Part shown: piece after piece, positions 24,152 through 35,486 of the stretch | Layout of the letters: every line of letters begins with the position of its first letter | Position numbering within the stretch: the stretch's first letter is position 1 | DNA from: Metapseudomonas boanensis | GTDB taxonomy: Bacteria > Pseudomonadota > Gammaproteobacteria > Pseudomonadales > Pseudomonadaceae | Length of the DNA: 64,000 bases | NCBI RefSeq assembly: GCF_018704125.1 | Contig: NZ_JAGTIS010000012.1 | Location: forward strand, 62,001-126,000 | Reading direction: 5' to 3' | Program-made: the position numbers and the translations under genes | Notes under the pieces: model-generated | The model's input: only the letters and a program-made list of their open reading frames with translations | What the model was told of the DNA's origin: nothing | The model's database searches: none

Positions 24152-25045
24152 TCACAGGCCACGCTGCCACTCCTGACGTAGACCAGCCTCGTCCGGATGC
24201 TCGATCGCGGCGCGGACCTGACCCAGCAAGCGATCTTTTTCCAACCCTAGTCGCCCCTTGAGGACGAGGTAGTTGGACGCATGGTCGCTGCGAAAAACGG
24301 TGTTCTTCAGCTCCAACGCCGCCAGCATGCGCTCGAGCTCGCCGAACAACCCCTGCTGGCTGAGCGGCTGGTAATCCGGGAAGCCATCGCGAAACCGGGC
24401 CTCCCCGACCGGAAAGCTGACCACAAGGGTCGACAAGTATTCTGGCTGCACGGCGTTCATCAGGCGCGCCGAATTGTCAGCATGCTGGACGCTCAGGGTT
24501 TTGCCGCCCAGACCGTTGAGAATCATCACCGAGCGGGTGATGCCTGCCTCACCGAGCTTATCCAGGGCGCTCAGGCTCGACTCGAACGTCTCGCCCTTGC
24601 TTACGCGCTCCAAAACCTCGTCGTCACCCGACTCGGCGCCGACATAAGCCATCGCAAGCCCCGCATCGGCCAACTCTTTGAGCTCGGCCACCGACTTCTT
24701 GCGCAGGTTCCTGGGCAGGCAATAGCTGGAAACCCGGCGCACCTCGGGCATGTGCTCACGAATGGCAGTCAGGATGTTCAGCAGCCGTCGCGTTGGCAGA
24801 ACCAAGGCGTCGCCATCCGCGAGAAACACTCGCTGGACGATCAGGCGCTCGCCGCAACGACGGATATCCTCAAGCACATCAGACTCGTCACGGGCGCGAA
24901 ACTTCTTTTGCGGTTGCGTGTACATCTCGCAGAAGGTGCAACGGTTCCAGGAGCAGCCGTTGGTAACCGGGAGGATCAGGGAATTGGCTTCACTCGGCGG
25001 GCGGAATACCGGGTCGATGTAGGAAATCGGAAAAGCGCTGGACAT
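24152..25045 (-). CDS. Radical SAM protein with CX4CX2C motif
   Basis: 297 residues. The cluster motif NGCSWNRCTFCEMY (about residues 29-42) has CX4CX2C spacing instead of the usual CX3CX2C. Other radical-SAM features follow: VFLADGDAL, YVGAESGDDEVLERVSKG, and a C-terminal region without a clear extra domain. It resembles the Elp3/MiaB-NifB-like conserved family common in Pseudomonas. The reaction is unknown. A moaA-like gene is directly upstream on the same strand (45 nt), and the two may act in one process. Confidence 0.83.
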   Translation of the reverse strand: MSSAFPISYIDPVFRPPSEANSLILPVTNGCSWNRCTFCEMYTQPQKKFRARDESDVLEDIRRCGERLIVQRVFLADGDALVLPTRRLLNILTAIREHMPEVRRVSSYCLPRNLRKKSVAELKELADAGLAMAYVGAESGDDEVLERVSKGETFESSLSALDKLGEAGITRSVMILNGLGGKTLSVQHADNSARLMNAVQPEYLSTLVVSFPVGEARFRDGFPDYQPLSQQGLFGELERMLAALELKNTVFRSDHASNYLVLKGRLGLEKDRLLGQVRAAIEHPDEAGLRQEWQRGL

Positions 25046-25089
25046 GGTCCTGATTAACTCTGCAAGACGGGAGTGAACTGACGCGGTAA

Positions 25090-26058
25090 TCAGCCGCCAA
25101 TAATCTTCATCACGGTTATGCCACCGGAAAATGCAACTTCCTGCTTGTCCGCCAGCGCCTTCACCAGCAAGCGCTGCAATGCGGGCAGCGCTTGATGGCG
25201 TGGCTTATCCAGCAGGTCACCAACAAAGTGGCGGTTACTGGAAGAAAGACAGCCATGCAGCCAGCCGGTGGACGACAAGCGCAACCGGGAACAGGTTCGA
25301 CAGAATGGCACGCTCTCGTTGGCGATGACTCCGAAATAGCCCTGACCAGGCACTTCGTAGCGCAGGGCGGTGGCATCCAACGGCGCTTCAGCCTGGACGA
25401 ACTCGTGAGAGCTGCCAATCAAGGCCAGGAGCTCCTCCATCCCAACGAACTGCTGATGGAACCCATTGGGGTCACGCGCCAGGTGGCCCATCCGCATCAA
25501 CTCGATGAAGCGCAACTCGAAGCCGTGCTCCAGGCAGTACTCCAACAGCGGCAGTATCTGGTCGAGGTTCTTCCCGCGAAGGGGGACCATGTTTACCTTG
25601 ATCTTCAAGCCCGCCGCCCTCGCCTCATCCAGCCCGGCAAGGACCGTAGCCAGGTCCCCACCACGCGCAATGCTGCGGAAGGCTCCGGCATCCAGGGTAT
25701 CCAGGGAGATGTTCAGGCGACGGATGCCGCACTCGAGCAAGAGCGGCAACTTGCGGGACAGGAGTTGGCCATTGCTGGTCAAGCTGATGTCTTCAAGCCC
25801 TAACTGGCTGACCTCCCGCAGGAAGGGTTCCAGCTTCGGGCTGACCAAAGGCTCACCCCCGGTGACGCGCAGTCGTTCGATGCCGGCCGCTTCGATCAGG
25901 TAGGCCACACCGCGCACCATCGCCTCAGCAGACAGCTCATCCTGGGCCGCCACCAGACGTTTGCCGTCGGGCACGCAATAGGTGCAGGCGTAATTGCAAG
26001 CGGCGGTCAGGCTGATTCGCAGGTTTCGGAAGCGCCTGCCTTGGCGGTCAACGATCAT
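25090..26058 (-). CDS. GTP 3',8-cyclase family protein (MoaA-like)
   Basis: 322 residues from the ATG at 26058 (MIVDRQGRRFRNLRIS), which has GGAG upstream. The N-terminal radical-SAM cluster is CNYACTYC (CX3CX2C), followed by RVTGGEPL. The C-terminal second cluster has Cys residues in PFCRTCSRLRLSSTG and LHGCL, and the protein ends in IIGG, as MoaA does (terminal GG). MoaA makes the first intermediate of molybdopterin. No other moa or moe gene is near, so this may be a paralogue of a main moaA elsewhere. Confidence 0.85.
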   Translation of the reverse strand: MIVDRQGRRFRNLRISLTAACNYACTYCVPDGKRLVAAQDELSAEAMVRGVAYLIEAAGIERLRVTGGEPLVSPKLEPFLREVSQLGLEDISLTSNGQLLSRKLPLLLECGIRRLNISLDTLDAGAFRSIARGGDLATVLAGLDEARAAGLKIKVNMVPLRGKNLDQILPLLEYCLEHGFELRFIELMRMGHLARDPNGFHQQFVGMEELLALIGSSHEFVQAEAPLDATALRYEVPGQGYFGVIANESVPFCRTCSRLRLSSTGWLHGCLSSSNRHFVGDLLDKPRHQALPALQRLLVKALADKQEVAFSGGITVMKIIGG

Positions 26059-26148
26059 GGGACGCTCCGGCAATGGATAAGCCGGAGTATATCCCTGCAA
26101 CCAGCCGCCTCACATGCCCGCCAACGCGACATAGGCCTACTGAATACG

Positions 26149-26787
26149 TCAACCGGCTGGGGAGTCGCTTTCGCGCTTGCGCTTGTTGCCCATGCGCACG
26201 CCAATATCCATGAGGAACTGGAAGAAACCTTCCTGATCTTCGAGGACGCTGCTCCAGAAAGGCGAGTGGTAGAGTGCGACAGCGCCATGGACCAGCGCCC
26301 AGGCCGCGCAATAGTGAAAATACGGCGGCACATCTTCGAGCTTGCCCTCGGCTATCCGCCCTTTGATCAGCTGGGTCAGCCGTTCGAAGTTCGACGCGCG
26401 GATTTTGTGCAGCTGCTCGACCATCTCAGGTACCTGGCTGTTCTTGACCACCTTCTCTTCCAGACGGTCGAACAAGCGGTAACGCTGCGGATCACGCATA
26501 CGGAACTCGAAATAGGCGCGCGACAAGGCTTCCTTGTCTCGATCCACATCGGCCGAATGCAGCAGGGCATTGAGGTCGCGCTCATAGTCGAGCATCAGGC
26601 GCAGATAGATTTCCGCCTTCGACTTGAAGTGCTTGTAGATGGTGCCTTTGCCGATACCCACTGCGTCAGCGATCATCTCGACGGTAACGCTGTCCTCACC
26701 CTCCTCGAGGAAGAGCTTAAGGGCGGTGTCGAGAATTTCCTGCTCGCGGCGGCGGAACTCACGGACTTTACGGGGTTCTTTCTGCAT
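26149..26787 (-). CDS. TetR family regulator
   Basis: 212 residues. The HTH is at about residues 15-62 (ILDTALKLFLEEGEDSVTVE, IADAVGIGKGTIYKHFKSK). The C-terminal ligand domain is unremarkable. It is divergent from the class V PLP enzyme gene with a 74-nt gap and lies where PA2957 lies in P. aeruginosa. Its target is not evident; self-control or control of the divergent gene is possible. Confidence 0.85.
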   Translation of the reverse strand: MQKEPRKVREFRRREQEILDTALKLFLEEGEDSVTVEMIADAVGIGKGTIYKHFKSKAEIYLRLMLDYERDLNALLHSADVDRDKEALSRAYFEFRMRDPQRYRLFDRLEEKVVKNSQVPEMVEQLHKIRASNFERLTQLIKGRIAEGKLEDVPPYFHYCAAWALVHGAVALYHSPFWSSVLEDQEGFFQFLMDIGVRMGNKRKRESDSPAG

Positions 26788-26861
26788 AAAGGGACTGTGG
26801 GGTCAAAAATCAAGCCGCGTATTATGCCTAACTAGCGCAAAAATGCACGGATCATCCGACT

Positions 26862-27995
26862 ATGAGCTTATTGCACGATGAGTTTGCCCAGGCCTCTGGC
26901 CTTCGCTATCTGAACCATGCCGCTGTCGCGCCCTGGCCGAAACGCGCGACCCAGGCGGTCACACCCTTCGCCAACGAGAACCTGAGCATCGGTGCACGCG
27001 ATTATCCAGACTGGTTGAAGGTAGAGCGTAGCCTACGAGAACGCCTTACCCGCCTCATGAACGCACCAACCACTACCGATATTGCGCTGGTCAAGAATAC
27101 ATCGGAAGCCCTCTCCTTCGTCGCTTTTGGTCTGGACTGGCGGACGGGTGACCAGGTGGTCATCAGCGACCAGGAGTTCCCCTCGAACCGGGTGGTCTGG
27201 GAGGCCCTCGAGCGCTTCGGCGTGGAGGTACTGCACGTCGACCTCGATGTGGCCGACCCGGAGGCCGCCCTGCTAAATACCTGCGGCCCGCGGACTCGCC
27301 TCATGTCCATCAGCGCCGTGCAGTATGCCCGCGGCCTGCGCATGGACCTCCAGCGCCTTGGACACGGCTGCCGCCAGCGCGGCGTGCTGTTCTGCGTGGA
27401 TGCCATCCAGCAGCTTGGTGCCCTGCCCTTCGACGTCCAGGACTATGATTGCGCCTTCGCGATGGCCGACGGGCACAAGTGGATGCTGGGCCCCGAGGGA
27501 TTGGGCGTCTTTTATTGCCGCAGCGACCTGCGACAACAGCTAAAGCTTCATGAGTACGGCTGGCACATGCTGGAGAATCCCGGAAACTACGAGTTCGACG
27601 AATGGGAACCAGCGTGCACGGCTCGGCGCTTCGAGTGCGGCAGCCCCAATATGTTGGGCGCAATGGCCCTGGAGGCCAGCCTCTCGCTGCTGGAGGAAGT
27701 GGGCATGGTAAAGGTCGGCAGCGCCCTGGCAGAGCGCGTGCAATGGCTTCAGGACGGACTTGTCGGCATTCCAGGCGTACAACTGCTGAGCCCACCCGCT
27801 CCTGAGCGGCGCGCCGGGATTCTGAACTTCCGCCTTGATCATTGGGACAATCTCGCGCTCTTCGAGCGACTAAGAGACGAACAGGTAGTCTGCGCCCAAC
27901 GGGGAGGCGGCATCCGCTTTTCTCCCCATTTCTATACGGAGTTGCGGGTGATCGACGAGACTCTGGCCCTGCTGCGCCAGCTGGCAGACGGATGA
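26862..27995 (+). CDS. Class V aminotransferase / cysteine desulfurase-like PLP enzyme
   Basis: 377 residues with the class V fold. The PLP-lysine motif is DGHKWMLGPEGLG near residue 207, and the cofactor-binding VKNTSEALSFVAFGLDWRTG and VDAIQQLGALPFDVQDYD are present. The sequence is closer to the isopenicillin-epimerase/cysteine-desulfurase-like branch than to KynU. The substrate is unknown. It stands alone between the TetR regulator and the sRNA rgsA. Confidence 0.83.
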   Translation: MSLLHDEFAQASGLRYLNHAAVAPWPKRATQAVTPFANENLSIGARDYPDWLKVERSLRERLTRLMNAPTTTDIALVKNTSEALSFVAFGLDWRTGDQVVISDQEFPSNRVVWEALERFGVEVLHVDLDVADPEAALLNTCGPRTRLMSISAVQYARGLRMDLQRLGHGCRQRGVLFCVDAIQQLGALPFDVQDYDCAFAMADGHKWMLGPEGLGVFYCRSDLRQQLKLHEYGWHMLENPGNYEFDEWEPACTARRFECGSPNMLGAMALEASLSLLEEVGMVKVGSALAERVQWLQDGLVGIPGVQLLSPPAPERRAGILNFRLDHWDNLALFERLRDEQVVCAQRGGGIRFSPHFYTELRVIDETLALLRQLADG

Positions 27996-28072
27996 GGACT
28001 CAGCCGGTGCGAGTGTATTCCAAATACGTTTAAAAACACCGGGACCTACTCTGGACGTGAAGGGATATTAGC

Positions 28073-28079
28073 CAATACT
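28073..28079 (+). promoter_or_regulatory. RpoS-type -10 element for rgsA
   Basis: CAATACT differs by one base from the RpoS -10 core CTATACT and lies 7 nt before the expected RNA start. RgsA is RpoS-dependent in Pseudomonas. A second, weaker candidate (CTACTCT) lies at 28046-28052. Confidence 0.55.
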
Positions 28080-28085
28080 TCTTGT

Positions 28086-28206
28086 TACTGGTGCGCGGCA
28101 TCTCCCCCCAAGTGCCCAGCCAGTCGAGGTACCGTGGATCGTGTACCTTTGTTTTACTCCTAATGGTCTTGACCCGGATTCATCCCCCAGAACCCGGGTT
28201 TTTTTT
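28086..28206 (+). ncRNA. rgsA: Small RNA RgsA (P16)
   Basis: The gap between the class V enzyme and tatD holds no gene but has an RpoS-like -10 element at 28073-28079 and a strong terminator ending at 28206. The distance gives a transcript of about 120 nt, the known size of P. aeruginosa RgsA. RgsA is encoded between the PA2958 and PA2959 (tatD) genes, the same neighbourhood. RgsA is an RpoS-dependent, Hfq-associated stress sRNA. The exact ends are inferred from the promoter and terminator. Confidence 0.8.
28172..28206 (+). terminator. Rho-independent terminator of rgsA
   Basis: ACCCGG and CCGGGT form a stem around a 16-nt loop and are followed by eight T residues. Confidence 0.88.
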
Positions 28207-28217
28207 GCCCGCAGGAT

Positions 28218-29003
28218 TTACCCGGCAACCCGAGCCAACGGGAACAACCGCTGGAAATTGGCAGTGGTCTGCTCGGCAAACGCTTCGAAATCCTCACCGC
28301 GAAGCATCGCCAGGAACTCGGCCACCTCACGCACATACTGCGGGAGATTCGCCTTGCCGCGATACGGGACCGGCGCGAGATAAGGGGAATCGGTCTCCAC
28401 CAACAGCCGATCGGCAGGAACCTGGCGCGCGACATCACGAAGCGAATCAGCATTGCGGAAGGTCACGATGCCGGAAAGGGAAATGTAAAAGCCGAGGTCC
28501 AGCGCCGCCCGGGCCATTGCCCAGTCCTCGGTGAAGCAGTGCAGCACGCCGGCCTGGGGCAACGCAGCCTCACGCAGCAGGGCCAAGGTATCGGCACGCG
28601 CCTCGCGGGTATGCACAATGACCGGCTTGCCGGTAATCCGCGCAGCCTCAAGGTGCAATCGGAAGGCACGCTGCTGAAGATCCGCTGCTTCTGGCTCGTA
28701 GTGATAGTCCAGACCGGTTTCACCGATGGCGACTACACGAGGATGGTCGAGTTCGCGCAGCAACCAGTCCAGCGCGAGGTCCTCGCCTGGCTGCAGATCC
28801 AGCGGATGCACGCCAACCGAGCAGTCGACATCCGCATAATGCTCGGCCAGCGCCTTGACGCTGGCCGCATTGTCCGCGCTGACGCCAATGCAGAGGAAAT
28901 GACCTACGCCACGGGCCCGAGCGGCCTCAAGTGCAGCGTCCAGTGAACCGCCGTGGGCCGCCAGGTCGAGGCGGTCCAGGTGGCAATGGGAGTCGATCAA
29001 CAT
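28218..29003 (-). CDS. tatD: TatD family metal-dependent hydrolase
   Basis: 261 residues. The metal ligands begin in DSHCHLD at residue 4, followed by VGVHPLD, IGETGLDYHYE (Glu/Asp ligands), PVIVHTREA, LHCFTEDW and LVETDSPYLAPVPYRGK. TatD-type enzymes cleave 3' ends of DNA or RNA, or act on other phosphoesters; this YcfH-like branch follows holB-pilZ in many gamma-proteobacteria. It ends the long minus-strand run that starts at yceD, 67 nt after pilZ. Confidence 0.92.
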   Translation of the reverse strand: MLIDSHCHLDRLDLAAHGGSLDAALEAARARGVGHFLCIGVSADNAASVKALAEHYADVDCSVGVHPLDLQPGEDLALDWLLRELDHPRVVAIGETGLDYHYEPEAADLQQRAFRLHLEAARITGKPVIVHTREARADTLALLREAALPQAGVLHCFTEDWAMARAALDLGFYISLSGIVTFRNADSLRDVARQVPADRLLVETDSPYLAPVPYRGKANLPQYVREVAEFLAMLRGEDFEAFAEQTTANFQRLFPLARVAG

Positions 29004-29070
29004 GGTTCAAGGCTCCAGGCCGCATCTGCCAGACTCAAGCCTGTTGCTTGCAGCCTTGGGCAGGCGCCCG

Positions 29071-29427
29071 CTACATCGTATGGGTGGGGCGATCGGACTT
29101 GAGGGCGCCGGCCAGGTAGGTCTCGATCTTGTTGCGCGCCCCGCTGTCGCCGTCGTTGAACTGGACACCGATGCCTGCAGCACGGTTGCCCTGGGCGCCC
29201 TTCGGGGTAATCCAGACAACCTTGCCGGCGACCGGAATCTTCTCCTGCTCGTCCATGAGGTTGAGCAGCATGAAGACTTCATCACCGAGCTTGTAGCTCT
29301 TGTTGGTAGGGATGAACAAGCCACCGTTCTTGATGAACGGCATATAGGCGGCGTAAAGCACGGACTTGTCCTTGATGGTAAGAGACAAGATCCCGTTACG
29401 CGGACCCATATTCGGTGGCAGGCTCAT
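29071..29427 (-). CDS. pilZ: PilZ domain protein (type IV pilus biogenesis)
   Basis: 118 residues from the ATG at 29427 (MSLPPNMGPRNGILSLTIKD), the size of P. aeruginosa PilZ. It is the founding PilZ domain, needed for type IV pilus assembly. It lacks the RxxxR and (D/N)xSxxG c-di-GMP-binding residues of other PilZ domains: only NGGLFIPT is found in the second position. It lies between holB and tatD as in P. aeruginosa. Confidence 0.93.
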   Translation of the reverse strand: MSLPPNMGPRNGILSLTIKDKSVLYAAYMPFIKNGGLFIPTNKSYKLGDEVFMLLNLMDEQEKIPVAGKVVWITPKGAQGNRAAGIGVQFNDGDSGARNKIETYLAGALKSDRPTHTM

Positions 29428-29462
29428 GCGGCATTCCTGGCTGTCTGGCTCAACTCGGGATT

Positions 29463-32125
<2,663 letters not shown>

Positions 32126-32128
32126 GAA

Positions 32129-32947
32129 TCAGTTGTCCAGTAGATCGCGGGCGATAGCTTGAAGTGTACGGGTCAGCGGGCCCACCGACCAGTGATGGCC
32201 CGCCATCGCTCGCACGGGCCAGACGCCATAGAGGCTATTGCAGAGAAAGACTTCCTGGGCAGCGAGAAGCTCATCGAATTCGATGTCGCGTATCTCGACC
32301 GGAATGCCAACGGCCTTCGCACGCTCGAGCAGCGCGGCCCGCATGACTCCGGCAACACCGCAACGAGATAGCTCAGCTGTTACCAGCACCCCATCGACCA
32401 GCAGGAAAAGGTTGCTGAACACCCCCTCGATGACACGACCGGAAATGTCCCGAACAAGCCCTTCGGCATACTCGGTCGACTGCCACTCTGCACGGGCCAT
32501 CACCTGTTCAAGACGATTGAGATGCTTGAGACCAGCTAGCAGGGGTTGTTCGGCCAACCGCGTAGCGCACGGGTAGAGCTCGACCCCTTGCTCGGCATTG
32601 ACAGAAGGGTAGGCTGGCATTGGGCTGCCCTGGAGTATCCGCCGAGCCTGCGTCGTGGGCGGCGGTGCATAGCCACGCAGCCCGTCCCCGCGAGTGAGTA
32701 TGAGCTTGGCAACGCCTTCCCCCAACTTACTGGCAAAGGACAAGATTTCAGTACGTACCAGCGCAACATCCAGGGCAATGCCCAGTCGCGCACAGCCCGT
32801 CGATAGACGGGCCATGTGGTACTCCAGCAAAGGAGGACGGCCAGCGCGCACGGCGATGGTCTCGAACACCCCATCACCGTAGGCCAAGCCGCGATCCTTG
32901 ATGGACAGCGACTCGGCCGGGCGGCCATCGACCCAGCTCGGCATCAA
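32129..32947 (-). CDS. pabC: Aminodeoxychorismate lyase
   Basis: 272 residues of the fold-type IV PLP class. It converts 4-amino-4-deoxychorismate to p-aminobenzoate for folate synthesis. The PLP lysine is near residue 23 ([17 protein letters not shown]). The C-terminal half has [18 protein letters not shown]. It overlaps the fabF stop by 4 nt, so it is translationally coupled to fatty-acid genes, as in P. aeruginosa. Confidence 0.93.
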   Translation of the reverse strand: MMPSWVDGRPAESLSIKDRGLAYGDGVFETIAVRAGRPPLLEYHMARLSTGCARLGIALDVALVRTEILSFASKLGEGVAKLILTRGDGLRGYAPPPTTQARRILQGSPMPAYPSVNAEQGVELYPCATRLAEQPLLAGLKHLNRLEQVMARAEWQSTEYAEGLVRDISGRVIEGVFSNLFLLVDGVLVTAELSRCGVAGVMRAALLERAKAVGIPVEIRDIEFDELLAAQEVFLCNSLYGVWPVRAMAGHHWSVGPLTRTLQAIARDLLDN

Positions 32948-34188
32948 CCCACGTACCGCCGGAAGATCAACGAGCCGTTGGTACCGCCGAAGCCGAAGGA
33001 GTTGGACAGTACGACATCCATAGGCATGGGTCGCGCCTGATGGGGCACGAAGTCCAGGTCGCAGCCTGCATCAGGCTCGTCGAGATTGATGGTCGGCGGC
33101 GCGACCTGATCCCGTATAGCCAGCACGCTGAAAATCGCCTCAACCGCACCCGCAGCGCCCAGCAAATGGCCGGTCATGGACTTGGTCGAACTGATCGCGA
33201 GCCTGTAGGCGTGCTCGCCGAATACCGACTTGAGCGCCATGGCCTCGGCGACGTCGCCTGCCGGGGTCGAAGTGCCGTGGGCGTTCACATAGTCGACCTG
33301 GTCAGGGTTGAGGCCAGCATCGCGAAGCGCATTGCGCATGCAACGGGCCGCGCCAGCACCGTCTTCTGGCGGCGAAGTCATGTGGAAAGCATCGCCACTC
33401 ATACCAAAGCCGATCAGCTCTGCATAGATGGTAGCGCCGCGCGCTTTGGCATGCTCGAGCTCCTCGAGCACCAATGCACCAGCGCCATCGGACAGCACGA
33501 AGCCATCGCGTCCCTTGTCCCACGGACGACTGGCACGGGTCGGATCGTCATTGCGTGTAGACAGCGCGCGGGCTGCCGCAAAACCGCCGATGCCAAGACC
33601 ACAAGCCGCCATCTCGGAGCCGCCGGCAACCATAACGTCGGCTTCGCCGTAGGCAATGTTGCGGGCGGCCATGCCAATGCAATGGGTACCCGTGGTGCAG
33701 GCGGTTGCGATGGCGTAGTTCGGCCCCTGGATACCCAAGTGGATCGACAGGAAGCCGGAAACCATGTTGATGATCGAGCCTGGGACGAAGAACGGTGAAA
33801 TCCGCCGGGGCCCCTGCTCAATCAAGGATTTGCAGTTGTTCTCAATATTGGTGAGGCCACCTATACCCGAGCCCATGGCCACGCCAATGCGCTCCCGGTT
33901 GGCATCAGTCACTTCGAGGCCGGAGTGACGCACGGCCTGGAAACTTGCAGCAAGGCCGTACTGGATGAACAGGTCGAGCTTGCGCGCCTCTTTGGCCGAC
34001 AGGTATTCCTCGACATTGAACCCTTTGACCGATCCACCAAAACGGGTGGAATAGGCCATCAAATCCATATGTTCGATCGGACCAATGCCACTTTGGCCGG
34101 CCAGAATTCCTTGCCAGCTGCTCGGCACATCGGTACCCAGCGGTGACAGCATGCCCATGCCAGTGACCACGACGCGTCTACGCGACAC
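32944..34188 (-). CDS. fabF: 3-oxoacyl-ACP synthase II
   Basis: 414 residues from the GTG at 34188 ([17 protein letters not shown] after Met), with AAGGAG in the correct place. An upstream ATG would place this SD inside the gene. The catalytic Cys is in [11 protein letters not shown]; the two His are in [11 protein letters not shown] and [11 protein letters not shown]. It elongates acyl-ACP chains. A hairpin terminator separates it from acpP. Confidence 0.95.
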   Translation of the reverse strand: MSRRRVVVTGMGMLSPLGTDVPSSWQGILAGQSGIGPIEHMDLMAYSTRFGGSVKGFNVEEYLSAKEARKLDLFIQYGLAASFQAVRHSGLEVTDANRERIGVAMGSGIGGLTNIENNCKSLIEQGPRRISPFFVPGSIINMVSGFLSIHLGIQGPNYAIATACTTGTHCIGMAARNIAYGEADVMVAGGSEMAACGLGIGGFAAARALSTRNDDPTRASRPWDKGRDGFVLSDGAGALVLEELEHAKARGATIYAELIGFGMSGDAFHMTSPPEDGAGAARCMRNALRDAGLNPDQVDYVNAHGTSTPAGDVAEAMALKSVFGEHAYRLAISSTKSMTGHLLGAAGAVEAIFSVLAIRDQVAPPTINLDEPDAGCDLDFVPHQARPMPMDVVLSNSFGFGGTNGSLIFRRYVG

Positions 34189-34236
34189 AGCGATCTCCTT
34201 CTTCAATCTCTACACGGCGGTTGATTCAGGCTTAAA

Positions 34237-34270
34237 GAAAAACCGCACGCCTAGTTAAGGTCGTGCGGCT
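34237..34270 (-). terminator. Hairpin between acpP and fabF
   Basis: On the minus strand, CCGCACG and CGTGCGG form a stem followed by TTTTTC. Its site between acpP and fabF suggests partial termination that lets acpP exceed fabF in expression. Confidence 0.78.
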
Positions 34271-34299
34271 TTTCCGAGTCGGGAACCGACGATTACAAC

Positions 34300-34536
34300 T
34301 TACTGCGCGTGCGCGTTGATGTAATCGATAGCTTCCTGAACGGTGGTGATCTTCTCGGCTTGCTCGTCCGGGATCTCGGTCTCGAATTCCTCTTCCAGAG
34401 CCATCACCAGCTCAACGGTGTCAAGGGAGTCGGCGCCCAGGTCTTCAACGAAGGAAGCGCTGTTGGTGACTTCCTCTTCTTTGACGCCCAGTTGCTCGGC
34501 GACGATTTTCTTGACGCGTTCTTCGATGGTGCTCAT
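34300..34536 (-). CDS. acpP: Acyl carrier protein
   Basis: 78 residues. The phosphopantetheine-bearing Ser is in [16 protein letters not shown]. The protein is very acidic and carries growing acyl chains in fatty-acid synthesis. It has its own promoter just upstream and a hairpin terminator just downstream, so it may be made in excess of its neighbours. Confidence 0.98.
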
Positions 34537-34583
34537 ACCTTGTTTTCACTCCTATGGAAAAATCCGTGCAGCTGGGGCTGCAG

Positions 34584-34611
34584 TTTATAGAAAGGGTTTT
34601 CCGCATTTCAA
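34584..34611 (-). promoter_or_regulatory. acpP promoter
   Basis: On the minus strand, TTGAAA (34606-34611) and TATAAA (34584-34589) are separated by 16 bp. The expected RNA start is about 40 nt before the acpP ATG. The 191-nt fabG-acpP gap holds no gene. Confidence 0.7.
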
Positions 34612-34727
34612 GCAGAACGCCTGAACCCCCCCTGGATCGCCGCAACGAAATGCCTATAAACCAGTTGCACTTTTATAACGGATTTTAGACAGCCCGTATG
34701 ACAGTTTCCTGAAGGGATTCGTCACAT

Positions 34728-35471
34728 TCAGCTCATGTACATGCCACCGTTCACGGGGATGGTGGCGCCAGTCACGTAGGCAGCGCCATCGGACGCGAGG
34801 AATCCTACCACTTTGGCGATCTCCTCTGCTTGCCCCAGACGACCCAGCGGAATCTGGGTCAGTAGTGCATCACGCTGAGCATCCGGCAACTCGCGCGTCA
34901 TGTCGGTATCGATGAAGCCCGGCGCTACAGAGTTGACAGTGATAGCACGCGAACCGACTTCTCGCGCCAGCGCGCGGCTGAAGCCCTCTAGGCCGGCCTT
35001 GGCGGCAGCGTAGTTGGTCTGCCCGGCGTTCCCCATGGCACCGACTACCGAGCCAATGTTGATGATGCGCCCCCAGCGAGCCTTGGTCATGCCACGCAGC
35101 ACAGCCTTGGACAGACGATACAGGCTGTTGAGGTTGGTATTGATCACGTCGAACCACTCGTCATCCTTCATGCGCAGCATGAGGTTGTCGCGGGTGATAC
35201 CGGCGTTGTTGACCAGAATCAGCGGCTGCCCCAAGTGCTGCTGGATGTGTTCCAGCGTACTGGCAACGGATTCGTCGTTACTGACATCCAGCACCAGGCC
35301 GGCGCCTTCGATGCCGTTCGCTTTCAGTACCTCGGCGATGCGCTCGGCGCCCGAAGCAGAAGTTGCAGTGCCAATGACTACTGCGCCCTGACGGCCCAGC
35401 TCAAGCGCAATCGCCTGACCAATACCGCGGCTCGCACCGGTAACCAGCGCCACCTTACCTTGCAGACTCAT
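34728..35471 (-). CDS. fabG: 3-oxoacyl-ACP reductase
   Basis: 247-residue SDR. Cofactor loop TGASRGIGQ, NNAGITRDNL, and catalytic Tyr/Lys in TNYAAAKAGLEGFSR. It reduces beta-ketoacyl-ACP with NADPH. It follows fabD by 15 nt. Confidence 0.97.
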   Translation of the reverse strand: MSLQGKVALVTGASRGIGQAIALELGRQGAVVIGTATSASGAERIAEVLKANGIEGAGLVLDVSNDESVASTLEHIQQHLGQPLILVNNAGITRDNLMLRMKDDEWFDVINTNLNSLYRLSKAVLRGMTKARWGRIINIGSVVGAMGNAGQTNYAAAKAGLEGFSRALAREVGSRAITVNSVAPGFIDTDMTRELPDAQRDALLTQIPLGRLGQAEEIAKVVGFLASDGAAYVTGATIPVNGGMYMS

Positions 35472-35486
35472 AGGTCTTCTCCTTGT

